From: Favolaschia claudopus
Taxonomy: Eukaryota > Basidiomycota > Agaricomycetes > Agaricales > Mycenaceae
Direction of reading: 5' to 3'
NCBI GenBank assembly: GCA_037176885.1
Contig: JAWWNJ010000083.1
Location: 434,001-498,000 of the forward strand
Length of the DNA: 64,000 bases
The notes beneath the pieces were generated by a model, which was given only the letters and a program-made list of their open reading frames with translations, ran no database searches and was not told the origin of the DNA. Positions 36,589 through 46,483 of the stretch are shown piece after piece. Made by a program: the position numbers and the translations under genes. The stretch's first letter is position 1. Every line of letters begins with the position of its first letter.

Positions 36589-36960
36589 ATTTGTTGTAGT
36601 CGATGCTTTGTCCCAAAAAGGAAATTCTCAGACGCCGCCAACCCCGCCTCGCAACTAAGCTCGCCGCGCGACCAAGGTCGCAAGCGACTCGCATGCCCCC
36701 AACTTATAGGTTTCTGGTCGTGCACGGACCTCTCAACAGCTTGGTTTGTTTTGGTTCTGATAGTCCTGGGGAGAAAAAATTGGATTTCTGGGCCTTCAGG
36801 ATGCCGTTTTCCTGGCCCCTTTGGCTGGGCTATGGGAATGTACTGTACAGTTTTGTTTTAGACAGTTTTGAAGTGAATGTATTGATTTTTTTCAAACAAA
36901 TACAGTACAAAGTAAGAACGTAAACTACTGGAGCGGTAGAAATTCAAGTTGGAGTCAAAC
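36589..36960. other. spacer after DUF6533 copy A
   Basis: About 370 bp of 3' flank, with short frames only. It contains a CTGTACAG-centred inverted motif at about 36843-36850, repeated in the other units. No gene is supported. Confidence 0.4.
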
Positions 36961-37000
36961 GACGCGTCGAGACGCGTTAATTAACGCGTTTCGACGCGTC
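36961..37000. repeat. 40-bp near-perfect palindrome with four ACGCGT boxes, unit A
   Basis: The two 20-nt halves are reverse complements with one mismatch and meet at TTAATTAA. Each half holds ACGCGT twice. ACGCGT is the MluI cell-cycle box bound by MBF (Mbp1-Swi6) in ascomycete yeasts; a similar role here is only a possibility. It lies between the 3' end of the DUF6533 gene and the distal end of the minus-strand array. Confidence 0.7.
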
Positions 37001-38593
37001 AATGTCTATATGTACGGTTCTAAATACTGTACAAGTCATATTCAGAGTCAAATGAACGCGTCTTACTCGTTCATAGCGCGAAAATTCACCAAGTCGGCTG
37101 TTCTGAGTGAAAAGCTCATGTTTTGAACTTGAAGTTGATTTGCGCTGAGACTGGCAATCAAACAAGTCAGTAGATATCCTTTGAACGAACTAAACTAAGT
37201 CAAACTTACTTGAAATAAGCTGTTTGATCTGATTTGACGTGTGGCTGCCTAAAGAAACAGACCAAGTCAGTAAATTCAAACTGTGAACATACCGAAACTT
37301 TGAAATCCATCCAATTTGCGCAAGTTGAAGACTTGGGCCTCATTTGAATGCAAACGATGAGTTGGAAGTCGTAGGAATTGAATGGTAACGGTACCTGAAA
37401 CCCGTTGATGTTGGAGTTCAAGCTCACGGGAACTCGAAAAATCGAATTTGAAAAGCGAACTTGCAGGTACGTGAGTGAAGAAATCAAGTTGTATGAACTA
37501 ATTAGCTTACCTGAACACGTCCCCGCATGAAATTGGCGTTCGGCGGACGCCGAAATCTCGAATTTCCAATTTTGATGTTGGCCTTGGAGAAACGGCGCAG
37601 GCGGGGACTGGGAGACTGAACTATGGAAGTCAGTAGTACTTCAAAAGGAATGAAACACACCTTTGGTTCGTCCATTTCACCAACGTCGCTCGCCGGACGG
37701 CGAAAAATCGAATTCCCGAAAACGCCGGGAATTCGACTTGGGTGAGATTTGAAGTGCGAGAGCTGTAAACTACAGTATGATAGGGACGTAGATAGAAGAA
37801 GACTCACCTGACACCTTGCTCGGCAGATGAAAATCTATATACTCAGCGCATTCGCGGCGCCTCGACGAGCAACGTAGCTCGTGATGACGTCGCTTTGAGT
37901 TTGGAGGGGCGGCTTTTGCCTGCCGGCGGCAAAATCCCCCGTGAATCACTGCTGAAAATAAGTCAAAAAGAGCATAAGAAGAGATGGAAGGAATACTCAC
38001 CCGAGGTCTCGCTCGCGGGAACAATTTCTATATACTCGAAGCTATACGCGCCGCTGCGCGGCGCGCCATCGACGAGCTGAACAGCTGGTGAGGCTGGGGG
38101 AGGCGCTGCTTTGAGTATGGAGGGCAGTTTTTGCCTGGCGGCGGCAAAATCTCCGGTGAAAAAGCGCTACAATGAAGTCAGAAAAGGCGTAGAAAGTTAT
38201 AGATATACTCACCTTAGTGTGCCGCTCCGCCGATGAATTTCTATATACTCAACGCGTTACAGCGCCGCTGCGCGGCGCGTCCTCGACGAGCTCAAGAGCT
38301 CGTGAGGCTCGTAGGAACCTCGTTGGTTTGAGTTTGGCAGGCGGCTTTTGCCTGCCGGCGGCAAAATCCCCGGTGAAAAGGTGCTGAAAATAAAGTCAAA
38401 AAGAGCATCAAGAGATGAGATGAATACATACCTGAGGGTGCCGCTCGGCGGACGAAGTTCTATATAGTCAAAGCTACACGCGCCGCGCACGGCGCGCGCG
38501 CAGTGACAAGGCTCGCAGGGTGGTGATGTTGACGTGTCGATGAGTTGGAGGGCGGGGTTAACCTGCCGGCGGCCAAATTCCCGATGCACAAAG
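37001..38593 (-). other. minus-strand exon/intron-like array, unit A
   Basis: Read on the minus strand, exon-like modules 38593-38432, 38383-38213, 38166-38001 and 37951-37808 (162, 171, 166 and 144 nt) alternate with gaps that look like introns (48, 46, 49 and 45 nt, GTATGT/GTGAGT donors, TTTTCAG/TTGTAG acceptors). Further such junctions follow down to about 37,000. Modules share peptide-like similarity (FEYIEF.PASG near the 3' end, GFCRRQAKA near the 5' end), and some are open and divisible by three. The second module, however, has stops in all three frames and the third is not divisible by three. It is therefore a decayed repeat gene or a spliced non-coding transcript. A CT-rich tract that could be its promoter lies upstream at 38,679-38,768. 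Confidence 0.5.
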
Positions 38594-38600
38594 CTGAAAA
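37800..38600. repeat. 214-bp direct repeats, four copies, unit A
   Basis: The core GCCTGCCGGCGGCAAAAT recurs at about 37918, 38133, 38350 and 38562. Each module also has a CGCCGCTGCGCGGCG-type palindrome and a GAGCTC-containing inverted repeat, so an RNA of this array would form repeated hairpins. The repeat period equals one exon-like module plus one intron-like gap. Confidence 0.8.
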
Positions 38601-38678
38601 GAAGTCGTCAGATTGGGTGATTCAGGAACACCAAGGGAGCACCTCACTAGCATACAGCTCTGGGCTTAAGACGGCCGG

Positions 38679-38768
38679 TGGTGGGGTGGAGAGGGAGAAG
38701 GGAGAAGGGGGAGCGGGGGAAGGGAGGGGAAAGGAAGGAGAATGAGGTGGGGGAAGGAGAGAGAGGGT
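38679..38768 (-). promoter_or_regulatory. CT-rich tract (gene strand), candidate promoter of minus array, unit A
   Basis: About 90 bp almost purely purine on the plus strand, so CT-rich on the minus strand, directly upstream of the first minus-strand acceptor at 38593. CT-rich patches often mark fungal transcription starts. It is conserved in units B (50,890-50,978) and C (61,677-61,764). Confidence 0.35.
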
Positions 38769-38999
38769 GACGGTAACAAATCAAAAACATACGTACACCT
38801 CAAATCTCGGAGATTCGGTTGCACAAAATCAAAGCCTCAACAACGCGGACACATGACCGCGTGTCGCGTTGCTCGGCGCGAATCTGACGAGCTATTCAGT
38901 TCCCATGCCGCGAAAGAGTCAGCATGCTTTGAAGTTGACGCGTTGATTTATTGGGTGGAATTTTCAAGCGAACTTTGAGCCGCTGAGAGAATTTTCACA

Positions 39000-40275
39000 A
39001 AGTTCAGATGGAAGGTGCGCTTCTTCAGGAGTGACTGCATAGAGTTTGCTGCCCAGTGCGCGCTCGAGCCAGCCAGAATAACACGAAGAGCTCAAAACCA
39101 TGAAAATTTCGGGGCTGCCAAGTCAACGTCGGCTAAAGTTTTGCCTGAGAAGCCGCACTGCCTTCCGGTGCCTTCCACGCAATCAATGGAACCCACCAAG
39201 ACACCGGGCTTTGGTCGTATGGGCGCTGGAGCAAAAGCGCGATCCGCACATGCAAGCGCGCTGGTTTGTTTCGCTAGCCGATGTCAACCCATGAGAAACG
39301 GAACAAGGAAGCGCCGGCGACGCGCGTCGTTGGCGCCGGTGATCTCAGCCCGCCAGCCGCCGCCCGAGTCCAGTGTGCTGGCATTGGCAAATGACGAAAG
39401 AAGAGGGCATGTTGATTTCTCGTGACCGTGGAAACCAAAACCGCGGTTTATGTTCGACTTTCGGCTTTGCGGAACAAAATTTCCTTCTAAGGCGAGTTTT
39501 CAACTCCTACGAGTTCCGAAAGGAGAAAAGTCACCTCTTGCTTCCAACACTCATGTTCGTTTTGCGCTGCGCTGCACCAACGGTCTCGGCACACTCCGGC
39601 AAGAAACCCAACATACCTCGGAGTGTAACCTACGGCTATATGGCCCCATTTGGGCGCTGGGAACATGGAACCGGCAAATACGACACTTCCGCGCATTTTC
39701 AAAAATCGGACTCATGTGGCCTCGGAGCTTCCGCAATCACGTTAGGTTTGATTGTTATTTGTTTTGGGGGTACTGCTCAGCGTCGGGGGAAGTTCTTGGG
39801 GTGATTGGAGCACAGATGAAGGTGATACGAATTTCGGTGTGTTTTCGTGCCTTGCGCTTCTTTCCCATCCACCCGCTGACAATTCCGAACCAAATTATTT
39901 TGCGTTCCTATTTGGCTTGTCTAAACCTGCTCTCGGTGAAGTTCCAGGACGCTACGACTCCGCCAACCCTCCAAACCTCGAAAGCTCACTTCCCCCAACT
40001 TCCGCCATTCCAGGGTCCTCTCCCCCGCCCTATCGATCCATTACGTCAGGTATTGATGCATCAGTTATGCATGAAACCTCTGATGTGAGTTGACAGCTTC
40101 TATCCCGGTTTCCAGCTACGTACGAATATATTCAACTTCGCCGCTGACTTCTCCCTGTCCGTTTCTCCAACTGAATAGCGGGCTGCGCGGGCTTTGTAAG
40201 ACACCCCACTGTCGATCCCGACGGATTTGCGGAAGATTTGGTGAGAAGAATCGCGTTGCAGGCCCGGTGGACGGG
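39000..40275 (+). other. conserved 1.3-kb block with overlapping open frames, unit A
   Basis: Three frames are protein-like in turn: STFGFAEQNFLLRRVFNSYE and GRWEHGTGKYDTSAHF (39,430-39,800), then GDWSTDEGDTNFGVFSCLAL and YFAFLFGLSKPALGE (39,800-40,090), then FVRHPTVDPDGFAEDL and ALQARWTGIK (40,190-40,280). A 4-nt exon at 40116-40119 would join the last two in phase, which is speculative. In unit B the first two segments remain open but the third is broken by small indels. It could be an unrecognised spliced gene or the divergent promoter region of the two arrays. I know no family for it. Confidence 0.35.
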
Positions 40276-40282
40276 TATAAAG
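40276..40282 (+). promoter_or_regulatory. TATAAAG box before the plus array, unit A
   Basis: TATAAAG is followed after 40-60 bp by a pyrimidine-rich stretch (CCCACTTCCCACCTCCCTCC) and a CATCAACAACTCA start-like region. This is a classic fungal core promoter layout for a plus-strand transcript starting near 40,360. It also overlaps a possible coding end (TGIK), so the two readings compete. It recurs at 52,487 and 63,266. Confidence 0.45.
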
Positions 40283-40299
40283 GTGAGCTCGCACCGTTG

Positions 40300-43200
40300 G
40301 TTTTGATTATGGGTTTGCCGCCCACTTCCCACCTCCCTCCCTTTACCCTTCCTTATCATCAACAACTCACTCTTATTCAAACTTCTATTCAATTCGACTT
40401 CAAAACTCTTCACTTCCCTTCCCTTTCCTTCAATTCGACGTTTTCACCTTCAATTCGGGCTTCGGCTTTATTCGGGCTTCGCCCGTCTTTCACTTTGTCG
40501 TTAACTTTCACTGTCGTTTGTGACTTCAACCCTACCACTCTTTCTTTCATTCAACTGACCAACATTTTTTTCTAACTCTAGGCTCTATCATCTGCTCTAG
40601 TACTTCCCTTTCTATTCAAATCCACCGCCGCACTGAATTTTTTGTATACCACTTCACCTTATTCAATCAAGTAAGTTTTCATCGCTTCTCGTTGAAACGA
40701 TTACTGACACTCCGATTAGTTTCGTTTCTATTTGTTCTGTGCTCTATAAGCTGCAAGTTGTGACTGCTTCAACACCGAACTTACCTTCAAACCACATTCC
40801 GACGACTTTGTATCACAGGTGAGTGATTTAATCCTTGGTTTACTTCGAACTCTTACTTACTGATCTTTCATTCAGTTTGTACTCGTTCTATTCGTGCATG
40901 AGATGCACATTCTGACTGGTTGCACAAGGTAAGTAAGTCCATTATTGACTTCAACTTTGAGAGACTGACCGTTTGTAGCTTGATTCTTGAGATGCACATA
41001 TCGGCTGTGTAGGTAAGCTCCGATACCGCTATTATCGACGAACACTGACCGTTCTAATAGTCCCATTCGACCTATGCCTTCAATGGGTTGCATTCAAGTC
41101 AAGTGAGACTTCAAAACTCTTACCTGCCTTGAGTTCGGCGTTGTCTCGGGGATCCCCGGTGCGCCGATTCTTTGTTTCTTTCGGGTTTTTCTCTTCGTTT
41201 ATTGACCGTGTCACTCAAGATTGACTTGTATAACGAATCTCAGGTTGAATTTGTTGAGATTGGGTCGATTTCGTTCAGGTGAGTACGATCTTTGACTTTG
41301 TGACTCTAATCTGACTAAAAGGTTTGAAGGCCGTCTTCGTTCATTAGACCTGGAGTTGTGTTGTTGGAGGTTGACTTTGAATTGGAACTGGTACAAGGTG
41401 AGTGATGCTAATCCGTTTACTATTTGACTCAATCTGACCTTGACTTTGAAGCTTTCTCATCGTAAGCCTCGGTTTGGGCCGATACCGACACTATGCCGGT
41501 ATGAGTCAAGGTACGTTTGATTCTTTCTACTTCTCTACACGAACCGATCCTGACTTGTCTTCTGTACACCCCAGAGGTCGAAACCATGCCTCTTGGCCTC
41601 CAGCCTTCAGTCTATTTCGACTTCAACGCCGAAACTCTGCCGGTTTTGCTTCAGGTACGTCTGACTTCACTTTCTTACTCAAATTATTGACAGTCCAACT
41701 TGAATTTTGAAGCTTAGACGCCGAAATCATGCCTCTCCGCACCATACTCTTCAAGTTCTTCACGTCCAACGCCGAAACTATGCTAGTTTCAGTCCAGGTA
41801 CGTCTGATTTCAATTTCTTACCTTGAATATTGCCGGTCTGACTTGAACTTTGAAGGGCAAACCTATGCCGGTTTGAATCGCGCGCCAGCGCGCCTATTCA
41901 TTTGAAGGTATATCGAAATTATGCCGGTATGTATTCACTCTCCACTTCAAAAACACGACTCGAATCGATACTGACTTCACTTTTCTACACTCCAGAGGCC
42001 GCAACCATGCCTCTCCACATCCAGCCTCCTTGTATCTCGACTCCAACGCCGAAACTATGCTAGTTTCGTCTCAGGTGAGTTTAAGTTCGCTTCCTTACCC
42101 TGATCTAATTCTTGACTTGAACTATGAAGGTCGAATCTACGTCGCTTTGGGTCGCGCGCGCGCGCCTATACGCTCGAAGTTATCCATACACATCTCTATC
42201 AAGTAAGTGAAGTTCAACTCAACGTTGATCAACTCGAACTGACCTTAATCTTCCTTCTTTCCTTCGTTCTTGTACAGTTCGGTTCAAGCGTCAACGAGTC
42301 GCTTTCAAGTTGAAGTCAAAGTGTCATGATACTTGAGCAGTATCAACCCAAACTAAACTGAGGTGAGCTAGTTTCGATTCCGTTCATTTCCTTTCTTTCT
42401 TTCCGTCGTTCGTTCGTTCGGATGTTGTGAGTCACAGGTAGAGGGAAGTCGAGGTTGAGTTGCACAAGGTAAGTAAGTCCATTATTGACTTCAACTTTGA
42501 GAGACTTACCGTTTGAATAGCTTGGTGAGATGCACATCTCGGCCGTCTCGGTAAGTTCTCAACTTCAGATACCGCTATTATAATCGAAACACTGACCGTT
42601 CTAATAGTCTCATTCGACCTGTGCCTTCAATGGGTTGCATTCAAGTCAAGTGAGACTTCAAAACTCTTACCTGCCTTGAGTTCGGCGTTGTCTCGGGGAT
42701 TCCCGGTGCGCCGATTCTTTGTTTCTTTCGCATTTTTCTCTTCGTTTGTTGAACGAATCGCTCAGTATTGACTTGAATAACAACTGTCTGGTTAGTTCTG
42801 TTGAGATTGAGTTGATTCTGTTTGGTGAGTACGCTTTCTTTGCTTTGTGACTTAAATCTAACTAAAGGGTTTGAAGCCCGCCTTCGTTCGTTTGACATGG
42901 AGTTTGGGGTTGGATTTGTAGTTGAGGTTGGATTGGGTTTAATATAAGGTGCGCATTGCTAACCTGTCTGCTATTTGACCCAATCTGACTTGATCTCACT
43001 TGCTAGGCTTTCGTCGGCTGCCTGAGTTTGGCCCGAAGCTGAAACTATCCCGGTATATTATCAGGTACGTCTCATTCTTCGCATTCTCTTACTTGAATCG
43101 ATACTGACTTGACCCAGAGGCCGAACCTATGCCTCTCCGCACCAATGTTTCTGTGTATTTCAACTTCAACACCGAAAATATGCCGATTTGGCTTCAGGTA

Positions 43201-44815
43201 CGTTTGATTTCAAGTTCTTACTCTAGTTATTGACTCTCTTACTTCGATTTTGAAGGTCAGACGCCGAAACCTTGCCTCTCCGCGACAAAATCTTCAAGTA
43301 CTTCGCATTCAACGCCGAAACTATGGCAGTTTCGTCCCAGGTACGTTCAACTTCGATTCCTTACCCTGATTATTACCGGTCTGACTTGTATTTGAAGGCC
43401 AAACTATGCCTGGCACCGAGTCTATGCCCCCCTGTGCATCCAGCATCCCGTGTACTTGAATATCAACGCCCAAACTATGCCTGCTTCGGCCCAGGTACGT
43501 TTGAATTCAATTCCTTACTCTCATTATTGACTTGAAGTTTGAAGGCCGAATCTATGCCGCTTTGAATCGCGCGTGCGCGCGGTATACAATTGAAGGATCA
43601 ATACAAGTACATAAGTATCTTTCAAGTAAGTGAAGTCCAACTCACTGCTAACTCGAACTGATCTTAACTTTCTTTCGTTCTACAGCTCGGTTCAAGTCTC
43701 GATGATTCTCGGGAGTCGACGAATCCATTCAAGGTTGAAGTTAAAGTCTGGTTAGAAGTAAATCAAACCTTGGATTGGACCGAGGTGAGCCTTGGTTTCG
43801 TTTATCTTCTCTTGTTTTCTCTCTCTTTCCTTCGTTCGGGGTCACAGGGAAAGGGAAGTCAAGGGTAGTACCTTGAACTCACCTTCATCTTATCTTGATA
43901 CTCGGTCATTGACGGGTACGGCTTTTTTCTCTCTTCATTTCGTTTCGTTTCATTCACCGTTTCTATCTATGTTCAACTTCGACTGATCTACACCTTGCTT
44001 TTCAGATTTTCGACTCAATTCTCAAATTCCGGGTTTGTTTAACCCATGCGAGTCGATTCGTTTCGAATCGCGTTGAATTTGCTCCGAAGTGAAGAGTTTG
44101 AAGGGTTCTGAAGGTAAGCTCTTCATTCCCTTCGTTTCCCTCATGCGCTGACAACTCAACTCAGCGCACGGTTCATAACTCATCTCATAACTCATCTCTT
44201 TCGAAAGCACAACTCACCTCAACCTCCGCCTTCGGAATTTCCGCCTTCAATTCAACACAGGCGAGCTTTTCTTTCTTTCCTTCTCCTTCATTTCAATCGA
44301 CTCGTACGCGCTTTATTACTTGCTAACGATTCGCTCGCAGGTATCATTTCATTCAAAAACAAATTTCATTTCATTCAAATTGATTACCTGGTTACATTGT
44401 AGATACACTACAATATGCTACTGACTCGGCTGTCTCGACTTCCCACCTCCCGCCCATTCCCACCATCCCAACCTCTTCCCGCTGCGAACGTGCACAGCGC
44501 GCATCAACCGCCCTCCCGCGCCGCTCTCCCACCGTTTCTTCGGGTGCCGGAATCGACGCGACTCGCGCCGTCTTGATCTGGGTACGTCGATACGTCGGTA
44601 AGTCATCTTTTCCCTTTGTTCGCGTCAAAAACGAAAGAACTCACCTGAATTTTGATTTCCAGCGAGTCGGCGACGTTGGCGTTGTTGTTGGTGTCGACGA
44701 AGGTAGGCGGCGCCGACGTCGGCTAGGGCGGAGGTGATCTGGGTAGACAGGTAAGTTTATCCGTTTCGTTCGTCGTCAAAATTGAGAGAACTAACTTACA
44801 TTTTGATTTCCAGCC
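40300..44815 (+). other. plus-strand exon/intron-like array, unit A
   Basis: At least 18 intron-like intervals with GTAAGT/GTACGT/GTGAGT donors, CTGAC-type branch sites and YAG/AAG acceptors: 40671-40719, 40819-40875, 40929-40978, 41013-41060, 41279-41321, 41398-41451, 41511-41574, 41655-41712, 41798-41855, 41937-41995, 42075-42129, 42203-42277, 42469-42520, 42551-42607, 43065-43117, 43198-43255, 43341-43397, 43495-43544, with more to about 44,813. The blocks between are 34-85 nt and many share an ETMPLRTK...YFDFNAETMPVSSQ-like peptide. Chaining them runs into stops, notably in the block 41856-41936, for every acceptor choice tried. It is best described as a heavily spliced transcript without proven coding capacity. 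Confidence 0.55.
40913..43790 (+). repeat. internal tandem duplication of about 1.5 kb in the plus array, unit A
   Basis: Sequence from about 40,913 to 42,450 is repeated, diverged, from about 42,451 to 43,790. Landmarks are TTGCACAAGGTAAGTAAG at both starts, ACTTCAAAACTCTTACC at about 41,109 and 42,656, and the RYRHYAG/GTCTCGGGGAT regions. Introns occur at matching places in both halves. Confidence 0.7.
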
Positions 44816-45920
44816 CGTTTCCGAGCGAGTCGTTGCGCGCAGCGCCGACATGACGATCTCAGCGTTGTAGGCCTTAAGGGTGTCGAGGAGGGCGTCGGCG
44901 GCGTGGCGCGGGCGGAGAGTGGAAGGGAGAGGGGTAGGTTTGGGCTTGAGGAAGTCGGGAGGGCGGGGAGACAGCGAAATGCGTCGGGACGACGATGTGG
45001 GCACGTTGGCGGCGGTCGGGCAGTCGGGAAGGAGCGGTGGTGGCAGGTAAGGGTCGAGGTGGGGAGGAGATGGGCTAGGGAGAAGGTAGATGTCGTTGAT
45101 ACGGCGCGGGAGAAAGGAGGAAGTGGTAGACGCACCTACATGTACCTGCTTTGTACAAGTAGAGTACTGCCGTTGTCGGCGTCGGCTTCGCAAACGGCCG
45201 CGGCGGGGCGGGGAGTCGGTGGTTGCGAGTCAAAGAGGGGGTGGAGGCTCGAGAGGTGGGTGTGAGGGGAGGGCGGGAATTCCGGGAATAAGGGTAAAAA
45301 AAAGTCGCTAACAAAGACGCCGTTAGCGTACTCAAAAGGACAGCGGTGACGCACATTTACAACGTTGACGTCGCCGCTGACGCGTCGGTGAACATGGGTG
45401 GTGGTAGAGAGAGGCGGGGAGAGCGCGCGGTTGGGGGTGTAAACGAAACGGCGGGTGCTGTGTTTGCAGATAGTGTGGTGAGGTGGCGGCATCAGCGAGT
45501 CGGCTTTGGTTGCTAAAGTGGATAGGGTGGAGGAGGTGGGTGAGGAAGAGAAGGGGCGGGCGAGGCGTCGGAACGCCGCTACGTTGGCGATGGATCGGGT
45601 GAGAGAAATCAAAAGGCGCTAAAAAACGCAGACACGGACCTTTAGCCCTTCATACGCGCTTCACGGCGGCTGCATCTCGTGTCGTTCGCGTCGTCGTTGC
45701 CGGGGGGAGCGAGAGTGCGGGTGTGGTGAAGAGACGACGCGTTCGACGCGTTTGGCGCGGGAAGGAGGAGCTAGAGAAGGGGTTGAGTGGAATAGGGAAA
45801 CGGCGAGGCACGAGAACGTACCTAAACGAATCGCGGCGGAGCACTCGACGCGTTGGTTGAGGGAAGGATAGACGCTGTTTGTGAGTGAGTGAGGTGGAGA
45901 GTGGATAGACGCGCGAGAAA
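44816..45920. other. GC-rich tail of unit A
   Basis: A GC-rich segment conserved at the end of unit B. On the minus strand a frame containing GDVNVVNVRHRCPFEYANG is nearly unchanged between the units, next to donor/acceptor-like sites (GTACGTTCTCG, TTTTTTAGCGCC). It has no ATG at a sensible place and no recognised domain. Convergent ends of transcripts from the two strands would meet here. Confidence 0.35.
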
Positions 45921-46483
45921 TATTCCCACAGTCACCCAAGCTTCCTCATTCCCACCGAAAGCGCTGACGATGTACAGTCGAAGGCTGCAGGAAGCGCCAC
46001 CTGACGAACCGTGGGATCCACTACTCCAGAATTGACGACACTCGGAATGAATTAATATGCGAGTTTCTCAACTTCCTGGAGTGTCAAAGCACTTTAAGCA
46101 CACGCCACGATCGGACCCAGGGCCACCTTCAAGTTTGGACCTTGGCATTGGCATCCGAGTCGAAATCGGTCAGCGAAAAGTGTAGGCATTCACTCGGGTC
46201 GTGGGTCGAGGCTGAGTCCGGAGAAGCGACCAGGGACCCACCCACAAGCACCCATGGATGTGCACCTGAGGCTGATCTTCGTTTCATAGGTCAAAATTGA
46301 GAACAGTGCGGATGTTATCTACCTCGGGCGTGTCCGGAATTCATTATAGTTTCTCCGGGGGAACGGAGTTAAAATGGACCAGGCCAGGTTGCCGTCACTT
46401 GGCCTTCAAAATAAAAGGAAGGAAGCGCCGTCGACGGGGAAGCGTTCCTCTGCCCCCAAACTTCACCCTGGCATTCAAAAGAT

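Larger units (their letters stand above)
34110..45920. repeat. tandem unit A (about 11.8 kb)
   Basis: First copy of a large direct repeat. Its left edge (AATATTCCCAC..., CCAAGCTTCCTTATTCCCAC) recurs at about 45,921 and 56,791. Order inside: DUF6533 gene, ACGCGT palindrome, minus-strand exon-like array, conserved 1.5-kb block, plus-strand exon-like array, GC-rich tail. No terminal inverted repeat, target-site duplication, transposase, reverse transcriptase or tyrosine recombinase was seen, so I call it a segmental duplication, not a transposon. Confidence 0.85.

Noticed and set aside
37800..38600. Regularly spaced repeats that could suggest a CRISPR array
   Set aside because: Repeats are about 214 bp, include splice-like sites, and the 'spacers' are themselves related. 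The genome is eukaryotic.
39446..40090. A 212-codon open frame in unit A as a protein gene
   Set aside because: The protein-like stretches conserved in unit B lie in the other frames, and this frame is not kept in unit B. It is a shadow.
45136..45612. Minus-strand frame with a mitochondrial-targeting-like start
   Set aside because: The apparent start is TTG. The N-terminal part is not kept in unit B; only a central segment is conserved, so no gene call is made.
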